Of a stretch of 64,000 nt of DNA, positions 15,453-23,026 are shown piece after piece. The notes beneath the pieces were generated by a model. It was not told the origin of the DNA, did no database searches, and saw only the letters and a list, made by a program, of their open reading frames with translations. A program made the position numbers and the translations under genes. Numbering within the stretch: position 1 is the stretch's first letter; the number at the start of each line of letters is the position of its first letter. Source of the DNA: JBBQKG01 sp038326655 (GTDB taxonomy: Bacteria > Actinomycetota > Thermoleophilia > Solirubrobacterales > JBBDJG01); NCBI GenBank assembly GCA_038326655.1, contig JBBQKG010000015.1, positions 1-64,000 of the forward strand, in the 5' to 3' direction.

Positions 15453-16848
15453 CGAGGCGGCGCTGCGCGCGCTTCCGTCGGTCGAGCAGCTGCTGCAGAC
15501 CGAGCCACTTCGCTCCGCCACCGTGCGCGTCCCGCGGGCGCTCGCGGTGGAGGCGGCACGCCGCGAGATCGAGCTCCGGCGCAGCGAGATATTGAACGGC
15601 CACGGCGGCGTGCCGCCGGTCGCCGAGCTCGCCGCCGGTGCCGTGGCGGAGCTCGACCGCGCTGCGCATCCAACGCTTCGCCCGGTGATCAACGCGACCG
15701 GCGTGGTGCTGCACACGAACCTTGGCCGGGCGCCGCTCGCGTTCGAGGCGCTCGAGGCGATCGACTCTGTCGCAAGCGGCTACTCCAATCTCGAGTACGA
15801 GCTGGACGAGGGCCGGCGCGGTAGCCGGCAGGCACACGTGGAGGCGCTCGCGTGTGAGCTGACCGGGGCCGAGGCCGCGCTCGCGGTCAACAACAACGCC
15901 GCCGGCGTGCTGCTCGTGCTCGCCGCGCTGGCGCGTGGCCGCGGGGTCGTGATCTCGCGCGGGCAGCTGATCGAGATCGGAGGCTCGTTCCGGATCCCGG
16001 AGATCCTGGAGCAGTCCGGGGCGCGGCTGGTCGAGGTCGGCACGACCAACCGCACGCGGCTTGCCGACTACGAGCGCGCGATCGGGCCTGAAACGGCCGC
16101 CTTGATGCGTGTCCACACCTCCAACTTCCGCGCCGTCGGCTTCACCGAGGAGGTCGCGCTGCCCGCGCTGTGCGAACTCGGCCGCCACCACGGCGTGGCG
16201 GTCATCGACGATCTCGGATCCGGCGTCCTCGCCCGCCGCGACGATGCGCTCGGGGCCCTGCTCGCCGACGAGCCGGTCGCACGCGAAAGCGTCAGCGCGG
16301 GCGCCGACGTGGTCTGCTTTTCGTGCGACAAGCTGCTCGGCGGCCCGCAGGCAGGGCTGCTCGTGGGCGGTCGGGAGGCAATCGGGCGATTGCGCTCGCA
16401 TCCGCTCGCGCGGGCGATGCGGATCGACAAGCTCGCGCTGGCGGCGCTCGACGCGACCCTGCGTCTGCACCGCGAGCCCGATCGCGCACAGCGCGACATC
16501 CCGGTCCTGCAGATGCTTGCCGCTACCGAGGACGAGCTGGCCGCTCGCGCGGAGCGGCTGCGCGCCGAAATCGAGCAACGGGCGGGCGGCTTCGCGGAGC
16601 TGCGCGTGACCCGCTCGACCGGTCGTGCGGGAGGCGGCTCGCTGCCACTGCTCGGGCTCGAAGGCCCGGTACTCACCGTGACCCCGCACGCGGGCGGAGC
16701 CGAGGCACTCCACGCGCGGCTTCGCCGGGGCAATCCCCCGGTCGTCGCGCGAGTTCGCGAGCAGGCGGTCGTGCTCGACCCGCGCACGATCTCGGAGGTC
16801 GAGGTCGACTTCGTCGTGAGGGCCGTGGCCGAGGCGCTCCGGGCCTGA
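15436..16848 (+). CDS. selA: L-seryl-tRNA(Sec) selenium transferase
   Basis: A 470-residue PLP enzyme that converts Ser-tRNA(Sec) to Sec-tRNA(Sec) using selenophosphate. Family features are LPSVEQLL at the N terminus, PVINATGVVLHTNLGRAPL (about 83-101), NNNAAGVLL and the PLP lysine K299 in FSCDKLLGGPQAG. Length is normal. The ATG start is inside moaE (17-bp overlap), and selB follows with a TGA-ATG junction. Selenophosphate synthetase (selD) and tRNA-Sec are needed but were not found in this window. Confidence 0.95.
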   Translation: MTGTPDEAALRALPSVEQLLQTEPLRSATVRVPRALAVEAARREIELRRSEILNGHGGVPPVAELAAGAVAELDRAAHPTLRPVINATGVVLHTNLGRAPLAFEALEAIDSVASGYSNLEYELDEGRRGSRQAHVEALACELTGAEAALAVNNNAAGVLLVLAALARGRGVVISRGQLIEIGGSFRIPEILEQSGARLVEVGTTNRTRLADYERAIGPETAALMRVHTSNFRAVGFTEEVALPALCELGRHHGVAVIDDLGSGVLARRDDALGALLADEPVARESVSAGADVVCFSCDKLLGGPQAGLLVGGREAIGRLRSHPLARAMRIDKLALAALDATLRLHREPDRAQRDIPVLQMLAATEDELAARAERLRAEIEQRAGGFAELRVTRSTGRAGGGSLPLLGLEGPVLTVTPHAGGAEALHARLRRGNPPVVARVREQAVVLDPRTISEVEVDFVVRAVAEALRA

Positions 16849-18687
16849 ATGACCGCGCCGCTGGTAGCAGGGACCGCGGGCCACATCGACCATGGCAAGA
16901 CGGTGCTGGTGCGAGCGCTCACCGGCGTCGACACCGACCGCCTCCCGGAGGAGCGCGAGCGGGGCATCTCGATCGAGCTGGGCTTTGCCCGGCTGGAGCT
17001 TCCGTCGGGCCGGACGCTCGGCATCGTCGACGTCCCCGGACACGAGCGCTTCGTGAGCACGATGGTCGCCGGCGCAACCGGGATCGACCTGTTCATGCTC
17101 GTCGTCGCAGCCGACGACGGCGTGATGCCCCAGACCCGGGAGCACCTCGCCGTGCTCGAGGCGCTGCAGGTGCCCGCCGGCGTGGTCGCGCTGACCAAGG
17201 CCGACGCGGTCGGGGAGGACGAGCTGGAGCTGGCGCGCGGGGACGTGGGCGAGCTGCTCGCACGCACGCCCTACGAAGGCTCGCCCGTGGTCGCGGTCAG
17301 CGGCCGCACCGGTGCGGGCCTCGACGATCTGCGCGTCGCACTGGAGCGCGTGGCCGGCGCGGCGACCCGGCCGGCGAGCGATGGACCGGCGCGGCTCCAC
17401 GTCGACAGGAGCTTCACCCTGAAGGGCATCGGCACGGTCGTGACCGGCACGCTGTGGTCGGGTGAGCTCGGCGCCGGCGACGAGGTCAGGATCGAGCCCG
17501 GCGGCCGCCCGGTCCGCATCCGCAGCGTCGAGGTGCACGACCGCGCGCTCAGTCGCGCCGGCCCCGGCCAGCGAGTCGCGCTGAATCTCGCGGGCGTCGA
17601 GCGCGCCGAGGTCGAGCGCGGAAGCGTCGTCACCACGGGCGATGGCGTCGCCCCGACCTATCTCGTCGACGGGCTCGTATCGGTGCGGCCCGGCGCCGCG
17701 CCGTTGCGTCGCGGCGCGCGAGTGCACGTCCACCACGGGACGCGTGAATCGCCGGCGCGCGTGGTGCCCGCGGAGGGCGACGCGCTCGAGCCGGGCGTGC
17801 CGGGGTTCGCCCAGTTGCGCCTCGAGCACCCGCTGGTCCCGGCCGCGGGTGACCGTTTCGTGATCCGCCAGATCGCGCCGCCCGACACGATCGGCGGTGG
17901 CACCGTGCTCGATCCGCGTCCGAGAAAGCACGGCGCTGGGCCCGGGCACGTACGGCGCCTCGAGGCGCTCGCGAGCGGCGATCCGCTCGAGCACATCGCA
18001 ATCGTGCTCGAGGAGGCGACGTCCGGCGTTGCGGACGAGGACGGCGATACGGCGCTGCTGGAGCGGCTCCGGAAAACGGGTCGGGCGGAGCAGGTCGGCG
18101 ACCGGGCGCCCCGCTGGTTCGCGCCGGCGCGACTCGCGGCCGCCCGGGCGCGGCTTGCCGAGGCACTCGATCACGCGGGCACGCGACCGGCGAGCCGAGG
18201 GGCGCTGGCCCGCGAGGCCGGGCTCGCGGACGAGGCCGCCGCGGCGTTGCTCGAGACGCTGGTCGCGGCGGGGGAGGCGCGCTCGGCAGGCGCCGGCTTC
18301 GTCGCCGCGGGGCGTCCACCGGCGGCCGAGGATCCCACGGCGGCACGACTGCTCGCGGCGCTCGAGGCAGACCGCCTCGAGCCGCGCGCGCCCGAGGTGC
18401 TGGCCGCCGAGCTGGGGTTTGCGCCCGAGCTCGTGCGCGAGGCCCTCGACCGGCTCGCCCTCGAGGACCGCGTCGTGCGCGTGAAGCCCGGCCTCTATTA
18501 CCACCGGGAGGGGATCGACGATGCTCGACGATACGTGACCTCTCTGTGCGAGCGCGACGGAGCCGTCACGATCGCTCGCCTGCGCGACGAGCTGGGCACG
18601 AGCCGCAAGTTTGCCCAGGCGCTGCTCGAGCACTTCGACGCCGTGCGCCTGACCAGGCGGCGCGGCGACGAGCACGTGCTCCGCTAG
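16849..18687 (+). CDS. selB: Selenocysteine-specific elongation factor SelB
   Basis: A 612-residue translational GTPase that brings Sec-tRNA(Sec) to UGA codons marked by a SECIS element. It has the P-loop GTAGHIDHGKT (8-18), G3 DVPGHERF (61-68) and G4 TKAD, then EF-Tu-like domains 2 and 3. C-terminal winged-helix repeats follow, ending in ITRA-like sequence TIARLRDELGTSRKFAQALLEHFDAV; this end binds the SECIS RNA. The gene is complete and starts one base after the selA stop codon. A moaDE-selA-selB order suggests co-expression for a Mo- and Se-dependent enzyme such as formate dehydrogenase. Confidence 0.95.
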   Translation: MTAPLVAGTAGHIDHGKTVLVRALTGVDTDRLPEERERGISIELGFARLELPSGRTLGIVDVPGHERFVSTMVAGATGIDLFMLVVAADDGVMPQTREHLAVLEALQVPAGVVALTKADAVGEDELELARGDVGELLARTPYEGSPVVAVSGRTGAGLDDLRVALERVAGAATRPASDGPARLHVDRSFTLKGIGTVVTGTLWSGELGAGDEVRIEPGGRPVRIRSVEVHDRALSRAGPGQRVALNLAGVERAEVERGSVVTTGDGVAPTYLVDGLVSVRPGAAPLRRGARVHVHHGTRESPARVVPAEGDALEPGVPGFAQLRLEHPLVPAAGDRFVIRQIAPPDTIGGGTVLDPRPRKHGAGPGHVRRLEALASGDPLEHIAIVLEEATSGVADEDGDTALLERLRKTGRAEQVGDRAPRWFAPARLAAARARLAEALDHAGTRPASRGALAREAGLADEAAAALLETLVAAGEARSAGAGFVAAGRPPAAEDPTAARLLAALEADRLEPRAPEVLAAELGFAPELVREALDRLALEDRVVRVKPGLYYHREGIDDARRYVTSLCERDGAVTIARLRDELGTSRKFAQALLEHFDAVRLTRRRGDEHVLR

Positions 18688-18778
18688 GCCGCCGCCGTGC
18701 GCTTCCGTGGGCACCCGGCGAGTTCCCGCGCGGGATCCGTCTGCTAGGTTGCGGGCGCCACCGTCCACGGGGGAACCC

Positions 18779-19018
18779 ATGCGAATGCGCCACAGCCTCG
18801 CGCAGATCGAGCGCGAGTTCGAACAGGAAGCGCTCCTCGACCGGCAGCGCCGGGAGCAGCTACGCCGTCAAGCGATCCAGCGGACCCGCGTCCGCCGCAA
18901 GGACCGAATCGAGAAGCACCAGAAGCTGCGGTTCCTGCTGCTTCTCTCCACGATCGCGTTAACGGTCGTGGCGGTCACCTGGGCGATGTTCCAGACACTC
19001 GCCTGGCTGATGGGTTAG
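18779..19018 (+). CDS. Small single-pass membrane protein of unknown function
   Basis: A 79-residue protein. The first 48 residues are strongly charged and helical (IEREFEQEALLDRQRREQLRRQAIQRTRVRRKDRIEKHQK), probably a coiled coil in the cytoplasm. They are followed by one membrane helix (LRFLLLLSTIALTVVAVTWAMF) and a short tail. CACGGGGGAA precedes the ATG at 18779. It lies 91 bp after selB and converges on csrA. The function is unknown. Confidence 0.75.
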   Translation: MRMRHSLAQIEREFEQEALLDRQRREQLRRQAIQRTRVRRKDRIEKHQKLRFLLLLSTIALTVVAVTWAMFQTLAWLMG

Positions 19019-19022
19019 AGAG

Positions 19023-19250
19023 CTACTTTTCCTCGGAGCCGAGATTTTCCAGGGCGGTCTCGACCTCAGCGCGGCTTCCGGCCGCCTTTTCCTGCTGGAT
19101 CTCGAGGTAGACCTCCTTGCGGAACACCGGGATGTTCCTCGGCGCCTGGATCCCGATGCGCACCTTCTCGCCCATAATCGAGAGCACCGAGACCTCGATC
19201 TCGTCGCCGATCATGATGCTCTGGTTCGATTTTCTGGTGAGTACGAGCAA
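19023..19250 (-). CDS. csrA: Carbon storage regulator CsrA
   Basis: A 75-residue RNA-binding protein matching CsrA from the first residue: MLVLTRKSNQSIMIGDEIEVSVL, VRIGIQAPRNIPVFRKEVYLEIQ. The conserved R44-type residue of the binding surface lies in VFRKEVY. CsrA dimers bind GGA motifs in mRNA leaders and block or stabilise translation. The start is TTG at 19250, with GGGAGG about 10 bases upstream. The C-terminal tail (AAGSRAEVETALENLGSEEK) is longer than in short homologues. No flagellar genes or fliW are nearby, although csrA in Gram-positives often sits with them. The 240 bp upstream are AT-richer than the surroundings and probably hold divergent promoters. Confidence 0.94.
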   Translation of the reverse strand: MLVLTRKSNQSIMIGDEIEVSVLSIMGEKVRIGIQAPRNIPVFRKEVYLEIQQEKAAGSRAEVETALENLGSEEK

Positions 19251-19491
19251 GTGTTTGAGCGCCTCCCTGCGGTCCCTTTACGCCGAAAACTAACTAAACC
19301 AGCATTCCGGGAACGAATCAACAAACAGGTAGCGAGCGCACCCGATCTTTCGTGAAACTGATCCCGGTTCCTCTTTCCCCGGGGAGCAACCCGTAGAATC
19401 GGGGTCCCGGGAGGGCCGAACCGGCAAAAGGCCGGCCCCGCCTGACAGTACCGGGTTTTCTCCAAGTTCCCCAACGAACCTGCCAAGAGTC

Positions 19492-20229
19492 TTGAGACGC
19501 CAGCCATCCCTACGCTCGCAGCTGAACCAGATTCGCCTGTGGGTGCGTCAGGGCCGCACGGACGCGTGGATCGCGCACAAGCTCGACGTCTCGAGCGAGC
19601 AGCTCGAGCGATTCAAGCGAGACCACGACCTCGAGGGGGACGGCGCGGCCGTCGCCCCTCCGGCCGACCCCCTGTCCGTGCCGCCCCCCGAGCCCGAGAG
19701 CTACATGTCGGCCGAGGACGACGAGGACGAGGAGGAGGAGCCCGAAGAGGTCGAGAAGGCCGAAGAGGTGACGCGCCCCCGGCCGCAGAGACGGCGTCGC
19801 GAACCGCGCAGCCGCGATCGTGACGGCGGCCAGCGCCAAACGAGCGATCGTGACGGCGGCCAGCGCGAGACGAGCGGGCGCGACGGCGGCGAGCGTGCCG
19901 GCGGCCGGCCGCCGCGGGCGGAGGAGGGCGACGAGGACAGCGATCAGCCGCGCCGCAGCAGGCGCCGGGGCCGCCGCGGCGGCCGCCGCAGGCGCCGTCC
20001 CAGCACCTATGAGGCGACCTTCGACCACGGCGAGGACGGTTACGGGCTGTGGCTCGACCCGGCGGTCGTGGACAACCCGGTGTACGCCCAGCACTGGGCG
20101 GGGCAGCGGGCGGTGATCGTGGTCTTCGATCGTGACACGATCACGATTCGCCGTGCGGGCGCCAACAGCGTTGATGGAGCCGAGGACGCCGAGCCCGAGC
20201 CCAACGGCGACGGCGACGATCAGGAGTAG
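19492..20229 (+). CDS. Low-complexity acidic/Arg-Gly-rich protein of unknown function
   Basis: A 245-residue protein starting at TTG 19492. Residues 1-45 look like a helix-turn-helix (RLWVRQGRTDAWIAHKLDVSSEQLERFKRDHDL). Then come an acidic stretch (AEDDEDEEEEPEEVE), three 10-residue repeats of the DRDGGQRQTS type, a very basic run (PRRSRRRGRRGGRRRRR) and a folded C terminus with aromatic residues (YEATFDHGEDGYGLWLDPAVVDNPVYAQHW). The layout suggests a nucleic-acid-binding protein. The start is uncertain, as no Shine-Dalgarno is evident. It overlaps the convergent next gene by 10 bp. Confidence 0.65.
   Translation: MRRQPSLRSQLNQIRLWVRQGRTDAWIAHKLDVSSEQLERFKRDHDLEGDGAAVAPPADPLSVPPPEPESYMSAEDDEDEEEEPEEVEKAEEVTRPRPQRRRREPRSRDRDGGQRQTSDRDGGQRETSGRDGGERAGGRPPRAEEGDEDSDQPRRSRRRGRRGGRRRRRPSTYEATFDHGEDGYGLWLDPAVVDNPVYAQHWAGQRAVIVVFDRDTITIRRAGANSVDGAEDAEPEPNGDGDDQE
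19816..19905 (+). repeat. Three 30-bp tandem repeats inside a coding region
   Basis: The first two units (19816-19845, 19846-19875) differ at two positions. The third (19876-19905) is diverged. They encode DRDGGQRQTS, DRDGGQRETS and GRDGGERAGG. Confidence 0.75.
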
Positions 20230-20570
20230 CGGGCCCTTCCGCCGGCGAAGTCGGTGGCCTCGCGCATGTACAGGTAGAACGCGGCGTCGGCGGCGACGCT
20301 CGGGTCCCACCGGGCGACGTCATGGGGCATTCCCCGCATCGTGACCTCGAGCGTCCAGTCCGCGCCCTGCCGGTAGAGCGCCGCCAATTCGGCCACGGAG
20401 AAGGCCGACCCCAGGCGCTTGCGCAACTCGTCCTGGAGCGCGACCACGGACCTGCCGAGCGCGCGGTAGAGAGCGGGCTCGGAGCGCGTCTGCTCGAGCC
20501 TGCGGTAGCCGTCCTCCCACTGGAGGACGGCGTTCTCGGTCTCGGGGGTCGGCTCGGGGGCGCGGTGCAC
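20220..20570 (-). CDS. Conserved-looking protein of unknown function
   Basis: A 116-residue soluble, mostly helical protein (RRLEQTRSEPALYRALGRSVVALQDELRKRLGSAFSVAELAALYRQGADW) ending in an aromatic stretch (ADAAFYLYMREATDFAGG). The GTG start is at 20570. It lies 24 bp after ftsB at the end of the mfd-PPIase-mazG-eno-ftsB series and is probably part of that operon. No motif gives a function. Confidence 0.7.
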   Translation of the reverse strand: MHRAPEPTPETENAVLQWEDGYRRLEQTRSEPALYRALGRSVVALQDELRKRLGSAFSVAELAALYRQGADWTLEVTMRGMPHDVARWDPSVAADAAFYLYMREATDFAGGRARYS

Positions 20571-20594
20571 CGGGCCGAAGCTAGCAGTTGGTGC

Positions 20595-20969
20595 TCACCT
20601 GCTCTTCGGCAGCCCGCGCACCACGTAGACGCGCTCGCCGGGCCTGGCCATCCCGCGCTGGCGGGCGCGCAGCTCGATCTGCTGCGGGTCCTTCAGCAGC
20701 TGGGCCTGCCGGCGAAGGCGAGCGTTGTCGTCACGGAGCTGCGTGACCTCGGTGCGCGTCTTCCGGGCGAGCTGCCACGAGTGGACGTAATCGGTGGCGC
20801 GACCGAGGAACGACATCACGACCCCGACCAGCACGACCAGCAGCATCGTCCTGGCGACGCGGTCCCAACGGATCGCCTGGGCACGGCGGCGGACGGGCGC
20901 CGGGCGCCTGCGCCCACGCGGCGAGGAGCGAGGCTTCGGGCGCGCAGCGGCTTGGGCGCGGGCGGCCAT
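20595..20969 (-). CDS. ftsB: FtsB/DivIC-like septum formation initiator
   Basis: A 124-residue protein with a basic cytoplasmic tail (about 1-35), one membrane helix (TMLLVVLVGVVMSFLGRA, about 41-58), a coiled coil (LARKTRTEVTQLRDDNARLRRQAQLLKDPQQIE) and the conserved end RARQRGMARPGERVYVV. FtsB/DivIC joins FtsL and FtsQ/DivIB in the divisome. Its place right after eno matches many actinobacteria. Confidence 0.9.
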   Translation of the reverse strand: MAARAQAAARPKPRSSPRGRRRPAPVRRRAQAIRWDRVARTMLLVVLVGVVMSFLGRATDYVHSWQLARKTRTEVTQLRDDNARLRRQAQLLKDPQQIELRARQRGMARPGERVYVVRGLPKSR

Positions 20970-21015
20970 CGCCGCCGCTTTCGCCCCGCCGGGGCGATTT
21001 CCTCCTCCCGGCCGA

Positions 21016-22311
21016 TTACGGGGAGCGAGTGGCCTGCGCGCGCGGGAAGGCGCGCAGCCCGGGATATTCCGCGTCGGCGCCCAGCTCCTGCTCGATCCGC
21101 AACAGCTGGTTGTACTTGGCGACCCTGTCCGAGCGACATGGAGCGCCGGTCTTGATCTGCCCGCAGCCGGTCGCGACCGCGAGGTCGGCGATCGTGACGT
21201 CCTCCGTCTCGCCGGAGCGGTGCGACATCACGGCGGCGTAGCCGGCCTCACGCGCGACGCGCATCGCGTCGAGCGTCTCGGTGAGCGTCCCGATCTGGTT
21301 GACCTTCACGAGGATCGCGTTCGCCACGCCCTCCTGGATGGCGCGCTGGAGCCGCTCGGTGTTCGTCACGAGCAGGTCGTCGCCGACCAGCTGGACGCGG
21401 TCGCCGAGCCGCTCCGTCAGGATCTTCCACCCGCTCCAGTCCTCCTCGGCCATGCCGTCCTCGATCGAGAGGATCGGATAGCGGTCGGCGAGGTCGGCCC
21501 AGTACGCCGTGAGCTCGGCGGCGTCCAGCGTGCGGCCCTCGTGCTCGAGCACGTAGCGGCCATCGGACCACAGCTCGCTGGTCGCGGGGTCGAGCGCGAT
21601 TTCGACGTCGGTGCCCGGCTCGAAGCCTGCCGCGCGGATGCCCTCGACCAGCACTTCCAGCGCACTCTCGTTGGAGTCGAGGTCCGGTGCGAACCCGCCC
21701 TCGTCGCCAACCGCCGTGCCGAGCCCCTGCTCGCGAAGCCAGCCCTTCAAAGCGTGGAACACCTCGGTTCCCATCCGCAGCGCGTCGGCGAACCGGTCCG
21801 CGCCGACCGGCACCACCATGAACTCCTGGAAGTCGACGCGGTTGTCAGCATGCGCGCCGCCGTTCAGCACGTTCATCATCGGCACGGGGAGCACGTGTGC
21901 CTGCTCGCCGCCGAGGTAGCGATAGAGCGGGACGCCCTCCTCGTTGGCGGCGGCTTTCGCGACCGCGAGCGAGACGCCGAGGATCGCGTTCGCGCCCAGC
22001 CGGGCCTTGTTCGGTGTGCCGTCGAGCTCGATCAGGATGCGGTCCACCGCCGCCTGGTCCTGCGCATCGAGCCCGGTGACCGCCTTCGCGATCTCCCCGT
22101 TCACGTGAGCGACCGCCTGCCCGACGCCCTTTCCGCCCCAGGCGGCGCCGCCGTCGCGAAGCTCGACGGCCTCGAACTCCCCGGTCGAGGCGCCCGAGGG
22201 CACCGCGGCGCGACCGTGGCTGCCGGAGCCCAGCCAGACGTCGACCTCGACCGTCGGGTTGCCCCGCGAGTCGAGGATCTGCAGTGCCTGAACCGCGCGA
22301 ATCTTGCTCAC
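21016..22311 (-). CDS. eno: Enolase
   Basis: A 431-residue glycolytic enzyme converting 2-phosphoglycerate to phosphoenolpyruvate. Family strings include ILDSRGNPTVEVDV, SGASTGEFEAVELRD, NVLNGGAHADN, LSIEDGMAEEDW, VGDDLLVTNTERL and the signature ILVKVNQIGTLTETL, followed by SHRSGETED. All catalytic segments are complete. The GTG start overlaps the mazG stop (GTGA), so the two are coupled. Confidence 0.97.
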   Translation of the reverse strand: MSKIRAVQALQILDSRGNPTVEVDVWLGSGSHGRAAVPSGASTGEFEAVELRDGGAAWGGKGVGQAVAHVNGEIAKAVTGLDAQDQAAVDRILIELDGTPNKARLGANAILGVSLAVAKAAANEEGVPLYRYLGGEQAHVLPVPMMNVLNGGAHADNRVDFQEFMVVPVGADRFADALRMGTEVFHALKGWLREQGLGTAVGDEGGFAPDLDSNESALEVLVEGIRAAGFEPGTDVEIALDPATSELWSDGRYVLEHEGRTLDAAELTAYWADLADRYPILSIEDGMAEEDWSGWKILTERLGDRVQLVGDDLLVTNTERLQRAIQEGVANAILVKVNQIGTLTETLDAMRVAREAGYAAVMSHRSGETEDVTIADLAVATGCGQIKTGAPCRSDRVAKYNQLLRIEQELGADAEYPGLRAFPRAQATRSP

Positions 22312-23024
22312 GTGCCACCTTCGACACGCTGACGGAACGCCTCGGCGCAGCGGCGGAGCGCGGTCTCGGGATCTACGTCGACGGTCGCGGAAAGCTCGAC
22401 GCAGGCAAACAGGAGGGCGCCGATACGGTCATAGAGCGCGTCGCGCTCGGCCTCTTTTTCCGCGATCGTGCGCTCGGCCTCCCCGACGGCGCGGGCGATG
22501 CTCGCGAGCGCCTCCCAGGGGCTCGGCTCGGTGCGCGTCGCGCGGCGCAGCAGCTTGCGCGCATGGAGCAGCGCGGGCAGGTTTTCCGGCAGGCTGCCGA
22601 ACGGCTCCCCGGCAGGGGACTCCCCCTGCTTGATCGCATCCCAGTTCTGCCGGACCTCCGATGCGGTCCGCGCCTGGGTCGGAAGCTCTTCGAGCGCCCG
22701 TGCGTCGTCTCCGAACACGTGGGGATGGCGCCGCACCAGCTTGTCGGTCGTTCCCCGGGCCACGCGGCCGAGGTCGCCCTTGCCGCGCTCCTCCAGCAGC
22801 AGCGCAAGGAAGCACACCTGGAACAGCACGTCGCCGAGCTCGTCGAGCAGCTTCGCGTCGTCGCCGGCGTGCGCGGCGTCAGCGAGCTCGTAGGCCTCTT
22901 CGATCGTATGCGGAACGATGCTGCGCTCGTCCTGCTCCCGGTCCCACGGGCATTCCCGGCGCAGCCGGCGCGTGACTGAGTCCAGCTCGAGCAGGGCCTC
23001 GCCGAAGTCGCCCGCGGCGGCCAG
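22308..23024 (-). CDS. mazG: Nucleoside triphosphate pyrophosphohydrolase MazG
   Basis: About 238 residues, hydrolysing (d)NTPs to monophosphates. It has the family opening LLELDSVTRRLRRECPWDREQDERSIVPHTIEEAYELADA and the metal-binding EEAYEL and DELGDVLFQV motifs. The C-terminal half is less conserved. The start is unclear: no in-frame ATG, GTG or TTG lies near the family's usual N terminus. The frame is open far upstream through the polyglutamine end of the PPIase gene. I place the start at a CTG (23024), three bases after the PPIase stop, but it is uncertain. Translation is probably coupled to the upstream gene. Confidence 0.85.
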   Translation of the reverse strand: MAAAGDFGEALLELDSVTRRLRRECPWDREQDERSIVPHTIEEAYELADAAHAGDDAKLLDELGDVLFQVCFLALLLEERGKGDLGRVARGTTDKLVRRHPHVFGDDARALEELPTQARTASEVRQNWDAIKQGESPAGEPFGSLPENLPALLHARKLLRRATRTEPSPWEALASIARAVGEAERTIAEKEAERDALYDRIGALLFACVELSATVDVDPETALRRCAEAFRQRVEGGT

Positions 23025-23026
23025 CC

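Noticed and set aside
18688..18778. Possible tRNA-Sec just after selB
   Set aside because: Stems can be drawn, but no TCA anticodon loop, T arm (GTTCGA-type) or matching acceptor stem is present.
15355..18780. A very long open frame on the minus strand opposite selA and selB
   Set aside because: It lies antisense to two clear genes and encodes Arg/His/Ala-rich sequence with no domain. High G+C third positions create such shadows.
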